Below are positions 53,650-57,000 of a stretch of 57,000 nt of DNA, piece after piece. Below the pieces are notes generated by a model. The model ran no database searches, had not been told where the DNA came from, and saw nothing but the letters and a program-made list of their open reading frames with translations. Source of the stretch: Parafilimonas sp. (GTDB taxonomy: Bacteria; Bacteroidota; Bacteroidia; Chitinophagales; Chitinophagaceae); assembly GCA_017856455.1 (NCBI GenBank), contig JAFMEZ010000008.1, positions 1 to 57,000 of the forward strand, in the 5' to 3' direction. The translations under genes and the position numbers were made by a program. Within the stretch, counting starts at the first letter, position 1. Every line of letters begins with the position of its first letter.

Positions 53650-54330
53650 TTGAAAAAAATTATTATTACAGTAGATGGCTGGTCTTCCTGCGGGAAAAGC
53701 ACAATGGCCAGACAATTGGCAAAAAAATTGAATTATATTTTTATTGACTCTGGCGCTATGTACAGGGCCATTACATTGTATTTTTTAAGAAATAATATTA
53801 ATGTTTACGAACTCCACCAAGTGCAACAGGCGCTAAAGCAAATTCATCTCTCATTTCAACTTAATCCTTTGAATGGCAACAATGAAATCTTGCTCAATGG
53901 CGAAAATGTTGAACCTTATATCAGAGAAATGGAAGTTGCTGAAAAAGTGAGTGAGGTGGCTGCGATTAAAGAGGTGCGAGAATTTGCAGTGCATCAACAA
54001 CAATCCATTGGACGCGATAAAGGTATCGTCATGGATGGTAGGGATATCGGAACTGCGGTTTTCCCCAATGCCGAATTAAAAATCTTTATGACGGCAGATA
54101 ATGAAGTAAGGGTGATGCGTAGGCACAAAGAACTCTTGGTAAAAAATCCATCCATTCAAATTGATGATGTAAGATCAAATCTTTCGCAAAGAGATCATAT
54201 GGACTCCAATCGTGAGGTTTCACCACTTAGAAAGGCTGATGATGCAGTTGTTTTGGATAATAGTAACCTAACGCCTGATGAACAGCTCAGTCTTGCACTT
54301 GAATGGGCGCATGAAAAAATTAATGCTTAA
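53650..54330 (+). CDS. cmk: Cytidylate kinase
   Basis: A 226-residue kinase phosphorylating CMP and dCMP. The P-loop is DGWSSCGKSTMA, then DSGAMYRAIT for substrate binding and DGRDIGTAVFP in the middle; the lid contains SQRDHMDSNREVSPL. No ATG lies in frame upstream. The start is a TTG, either at 53650 (KKIIITVDG follows, as in homologues; chosen) or at 53632. It converges with ispH with a 4-base overlap. Confidence 0.94.
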   Translation: MKKIIITVDGWSSCGKSTMARQLAKKLNYIFIDSGAMYRAITLYFLRNNINVYELHQVQQALKQIHLSFQLNPLNGNNEILLNGENVEPYIREMEVAEKVSEVAAIKEVREFAVHQQQSIGRDKGIVMDGRDIGTAVFPNAELKIFMTADNEVRVMRRHKELLVKNPSIQIDDVRSNLSQRDHMDSNREVSPLRKADDAVVLDNSNLTPDEQLSLALEWAHEKINA

Positions 54331-55553
54331 TTCCAGTCAGACTGGATTTCCTCAATTGATTTGCTGTTAGGGAAATAAGAGGAGATTTTGTTGATGACAT
54401 GCTCAACAATAGCATCAGGACAAGATGCGCCGCTGGTAATTGCAATAACCGGTTTTTCTTTATTGGGCAGATAATGGTTAACTAAATATTCTTCATGGTT
54501 TCTCCAGTTGAAGCATCTGATCTCATTGGAAGAGATGATATCTTCTTCTGATTGGATAAAATATGTTGGCAATTTTTCCTCGCATAATTCTACCAAATGA
54601 GAACTGTTGCTGCTTTTTCTACCACCAATAACAATGGCTATGTCAGCAGATTCATTTAATAAGTTTGTTACTGCAGTTTGATTGTCATTTGTTGCATAAC
54701 ACAAAGTATCCCTTGTATCTGCAAAATGACGGTCAATTTCATCGGCACCTAAAGCATATTTCTGAACCACGATTCCTTTTAGGTAATCAGCGATGGCCTG
54801 TGTATCTGAGGCGAGCATGGTAGTCTGATTAACTACTCCAAACCGTTGCAAGTCACGCTCAAAATCAAATCCTTCACTAATTCTGTTGCCAAAAAATGAA
54901 TAAAACTCTTCTGTTGAAAATTTACCCAATAAACAATCACCGAGTTTGATTGCTTCTTCCATGTCATTGATCACAATAGTGGGGGCATGCACATTACTGT
55001 GTGAGAAAGTAGCTCTTGTTTCTTCATGTGTTGGTTTTCCATGCACTACTATGCTATAGCCCTTTTTTGCAATTTGTTCTGCACGATTCCATACTTTCTC
55101 AACAAAAGGACAGGTTGTATTATAACGTTCTATTTGAATGCCAATCTCCTTGAGTTTATTTTCAATTTCAATAGTAGTACCAAATGCAGGAATGATCACA
55201 ATATCATCTTTCGTAAGATTTTCAAAAGGAATGATGGTGTTTCCTTTTGTATCCATCATGAATTGAAGTCCCCTTTTAATCAAGTCTTCATTCACAAATG
55301 GATTATGAATCATTTCGCTCAACAGGAAAATTCTTTTGTCAGGGTATTGGTCAATGGTTTGAAATGCAATCTCTATTGCGTTTTCAACACCGTAGCAGAA
55401 TCCAAAATGCCTGGCTAATTTGACTTCAAAAGTTCCAAAGTCAAGAGTAGTTGCACTAAAATCCTTTTTCATCTTATCTGCTTCTTTGCGCTTTGACTTG
55501 ATTGCTGAGATAAGCGGACTCCTATATTTTACGGGAATTGAAAATTGTTTCAT
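54327..55553 (-). CDS. ispH: 4-hydroxy-3-methylbut-2-enyl diphosphate reductase (long form)
   Basis: A 408-residue iron-sulfur enzyme for the last step of the MEP pathway, yielding IPP and DMAPP. The three cluster cysteines are C53 (HFGFCYGVENAI), C146 (NTTCPFVEKV) and C283 (DTLCYATNDNQ); the HGKPTHEE histidine-glutamate region and SSNSSHL are also present. The chain is about 100 residues longer than the E. coli type, with an N-terminal extension and internal insertions, as in the long plant/cyanobacterial/Bacteroidota group. A later ATG at 55472 (residue 28) is an alternative start. Confidence 0.95.
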   Translation of the reverse strand: MKQFSIPVKYRSPLISAIKSKRKEADKMKKDFSATTLDFGTFEVKLARHFGFCYGVENAIEIAFQTIDQYPDKRIFLLSEMIHNPFVNEDLIKRGLQFMMDTKGNTIIPFENLTKDDIVIIPAFGTTIEIENKLKEIGIQIERYNTTCPFVEKVWNRAEQIAKKGYSIVVHGKPTHEETRATFSHSNVHAPTIVINDMEEAIKLGDCLLGKFSTEEFYSFFGNRISEGFDFERDLQRFGVVNQTTMLASDTQAIADYLKGIVVQKYALGADEIDRHFADTRDTLCYATNDNQTAVTNLLNESADIAIVIGGRKSSNSSHLVELCEEKLPTYFIQSEEDIISSNEIRCFNWRNHEEYLVNHYLPNKEKPVIAITSGASCPDAIVEHVINKISSYFPNSKSIEEIQSDWN

Positions 55554-55560
55554 GTATACA

Positions 55561-55568
55561 CAAAGTTA
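55561..55568 (-). promoter_or_regulatory. Putative -7 element TAACTTTG for ispH
   Basis: Perfect TAnnTTTG on the minus strand, only 7 bases before the ATG at 55553. Either the mRNA has almost no leader, or translation starts at the internal ATG at 55472. No -33 TTG at the right distance. Confidence 0.4.
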
Positions 55569-55605
55569 AAGATTAAGGCACTAAAACATTTCATAACTTA
55601 CAATT

Positions 55606-56895
55606 ATGAAGAGGGATTTTGAGCTGGTTTCATGGGCAAGGAATACAAATGTTTATGAGGTCAATGTTCGACAGTATACTCCAGAAGGCAATTTTCAGGC
55701 TTTTTTAGAGCATTTGCCACGATTGGCTGATATGGGTGTAGATGTTTTATGGTTTATGCCAATAACGCCTATTTCATTGTTAAATAGAAAAGGTAGTCTG
55801 GGGAGTTATTATGCATGTTCTAGTTATCGCAAAATCAATCCTGAGTTTGGCGCTGAAGATGATTTTCGACAAATCATCAAGGAAGCTCACCAACTGGGAA
55901 TGAAAGTCATCATTGATTGGGTTGCAAACCATACTGGTCATGATCACGAATGGACACAAACACATCCTGACTATTATAAATTAAACCATGAAGGAAAGTT
56001 TTATGATGCTCATGGTTGGGATGATGTGATTGATTTAAATTATGCCAATCAGGAATTAAGAGTTTCAATGATTGAATGCATGAAATACTGGATTCAAAAA
56101 TTTGACATTGATGGATTCAGATGTGATATGGCCATGCTAACGCCAGTAGACTTTTGGATGCAGGCTAGAACTGAATTGGAAAAAATTAAACATGTTTTTT
56201 GGCTGGCAGAACTTGATCCTTTAGACAATCCAGATTATATGCAAGTATTTGACAGTGCTTATACATGGAAATGGATGCATACTACAAAACAATGTAAAGA
56301 TGAAGGTGCGCGACATATTCACTCAATGAAAGAAGTGTTGTATCAGTATGCCCAGATGCCTTTAAATACAATGCCTGCCTGGTTTACAAGTAATCATGAT
56401 GAAAATACCTGGAATGGAACTGAATATGAGAAATATGCAGAGATGACATTGCCATTGGCAGTTTTTTCATGCACTTGGCCTGGAATTCCACTGATTTACA
56501 GTGGGCAGGAACTTCCTAATATAAAACGATTGCCATTTTTTGATAAAGATGAAATTGAGTGGAACGATGATATACAGCTTCATGCATTTTATAAAATACT
56601 CCTCACGTTAAGAAAAGAGAATCTTGCGTTCTCATCAATCAATAATGATGTTGGGTTATCATTGTTGAACAACAGTGTTGATCACCATGTATTAAGTTTT
56701 AAACGCAGTAATCTTGATAATGCCTGTATTGTCATGATCAATTTTTCTCAATATGAACTCAATCATGTTGAAATAGATTTAGGTGAGGAGCGTGGCGATT
56801 ATGTGGAAGCATTTTCACAAGAAAATATATCCATTAAATCCAGGTATTATTATGCCAATTTTAAAGGCTGGTCATTTAAAATATTGACAAAATAA
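55606..56895 (+). CDS. Cytoplasmic GH13 alpha-amylase-family enzyme
   Basis: A 429-residue protein without a signal peptide. The four GH13 regions are clear: DWVANHTG (104-111), GFRCDMAML with nucleophile D174, WLAELD with acid/base E202, and FTSNHDEN with H264 and D265. A short beta C-terminal domain follows. Whether it hydrolyses or transfers glucans such as maltodextrins cannot be fixed from the motifs. It stands alone, divergent from ispH, and is followed by a bidirectional hairpin terminator. Confidence 0.9.
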   Translation: MKRDFELVSWARNTNVYEVNVRQYTPEGNFQAFLEHLPRLADMGVDVLWFMPITPISLLNRKGSLGSYYACSSYRKINPEFGAEDDFRQIIKEAHQLGMKVIIDWVANHTGHDHEWTQTHPDYYKLNHEGKFYDAHGWDDVIDLNYANQELRVSMIECMKYWIQKFDIDGFRCDMAMLTPVDFWMQARTELEKIKHVFWLAELDPLDNPDYMQVFDSAYTWKWMHTTKQCKDEGARHIHSMKEVLYQYAQMPLNTMPAWFTSNHDENTWNGTEYEKYAEMTLPLAVFSCTWPGIPLIYSGQELPNIKRLPFFDKDEIEWNDDIQLHAFYKILLTLRKENLAFSSINNDVGLSLLNNSVDHHVLSFKRSNLDNACIVMINFSQYELNHVEIDLGEERGDYVEAFSQENISIKSRYYYANFKGWSFKILTK

Positions 56896-56897
56896 AA

Positions 56898-56927
56898 AAG
56901 GTGGGAAAATTTTCCCACCTTCTTTAT
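56898..56927. terminator. Bidirectional terminator between the GH13 gene and the right-edge gene
   Basis: AAGGTGGGAAAA directly followed by its exact complement TTTTCCCACCTT, with T-rich sequence on both strands, between two convergent genes. Confidence 0.85.
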
Positions 56928-56946
56928 TATAAAATTCATTTTTGCT

Positions 56947-57000
56947 CTATTCATTAATCTCTATTGGGTATTGATACATCCCATCATAGCCCGGATAAAA
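56947..57000 (-). CDS. C-terminal end of a minus-strand gene, cut by right edge
   Basis: On the minus strand a frame enters from the right edge and ends at TAG (56947-56949), giving 17 residues that end YPIEINE. It lies just beyond a bidirectional terminator, as expected for the 3' end of a convergent gene. Too short to recognise. Confidence 0.55.
   Translation of the reverse strand, partial: FYPGYDGMYQYPIEINE

Overview
The window reads as chromosome of a Bacteroidota bacterium, most likely Chitinophagales/Chitinophagaceae. Reasons: A+T-rich DNA with dense gene packing; start sites without Shine-Dalgarno sequences; many upstream regions carrying the Bacteroidota -7 promoter element TAnnTTTG; and phylum-typical families (T9SS plug/DUF5103, TamL lipoprotein, DUF5916, DUF2911, DUF4369-thioredoxin, DUF6580, long-form IspH). 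No insertion sequence, prophage, CRISPR array, tRNA or rRNA was seen. This is a housekeeping region, apparently of a compact genome: at least seven convergent gene pairs abut or overlap.

Layout. 1-4244: topoisomerase IV (parE, cut by the left edge, then a DUF1835 gene, then parC). 4323-5699: accD and smpB. 5890-16115: one long co-oriented run, trpEGDCFBA, then hisH-A-F-IE, then a periplasmic thioredoxin-like gene. 16116-18357: yraN, manA and a DUF6580 membrane protein. 18354-22981 (minus): pfkA, pyk and rnhA, with an RmlD-like reductase and dcd. 23081-31825: 4'-phosphopantetheinyl transferase, DUF2911, xerD, a cysteine-cluster protein, tamL, a SPOUT RNA methyltransferase, a LolC/E-type permease and the T9SS plug protein. 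31842-31944: the SRP (4.5S) RNA. 32008-36066: transaldolase, a DUF5916 outer-membrane protein and sucC. 36175-43575 (minus): the branched-chain cluster leuA-leuB-ilvD-ilvB-ilvN-ilvC. 43749-50439: an unrecognised helical-repeat protein, rpoC (without rpoB) and an OmpH/Skp-like chaperone. 50498-56895: an APC permease, ispD, a Gfo/Idh oxidoreductase, cmk, ispH and a cytoplasmic GH13 enzyme. A minus-strand gene is cut by the right edge.

How the genes work together. The trp-his run joins the whole chorismate-to-tryptophan pathway with the late histidine enzymes; both routes use PRPP, glutamine amidotransferases and an Amadori isomerase (TrpF, HisA). The leu/ilv cluster covers valine/isoleucine synthesis from pyruvate and 2-oxobutyrate, plus LeuA and LeuB; leuCD are not here. 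PfkA and Pyk are the committed steps of glycolysis, and IspD and IspH belong to the MEP isoprenoid route.

The least explained parts are non-coding. The rpoC leader holds a small ORF and two perfect hairpins. The leuA leader can form two mutually exclusive hairpins. A perfect 13-bp inverted repeat lies between yraN and manA. A T-tailed hairpin abuts the trpE start. These are candidate regulatory elements read by eye; none has been tested by folding or comparison.
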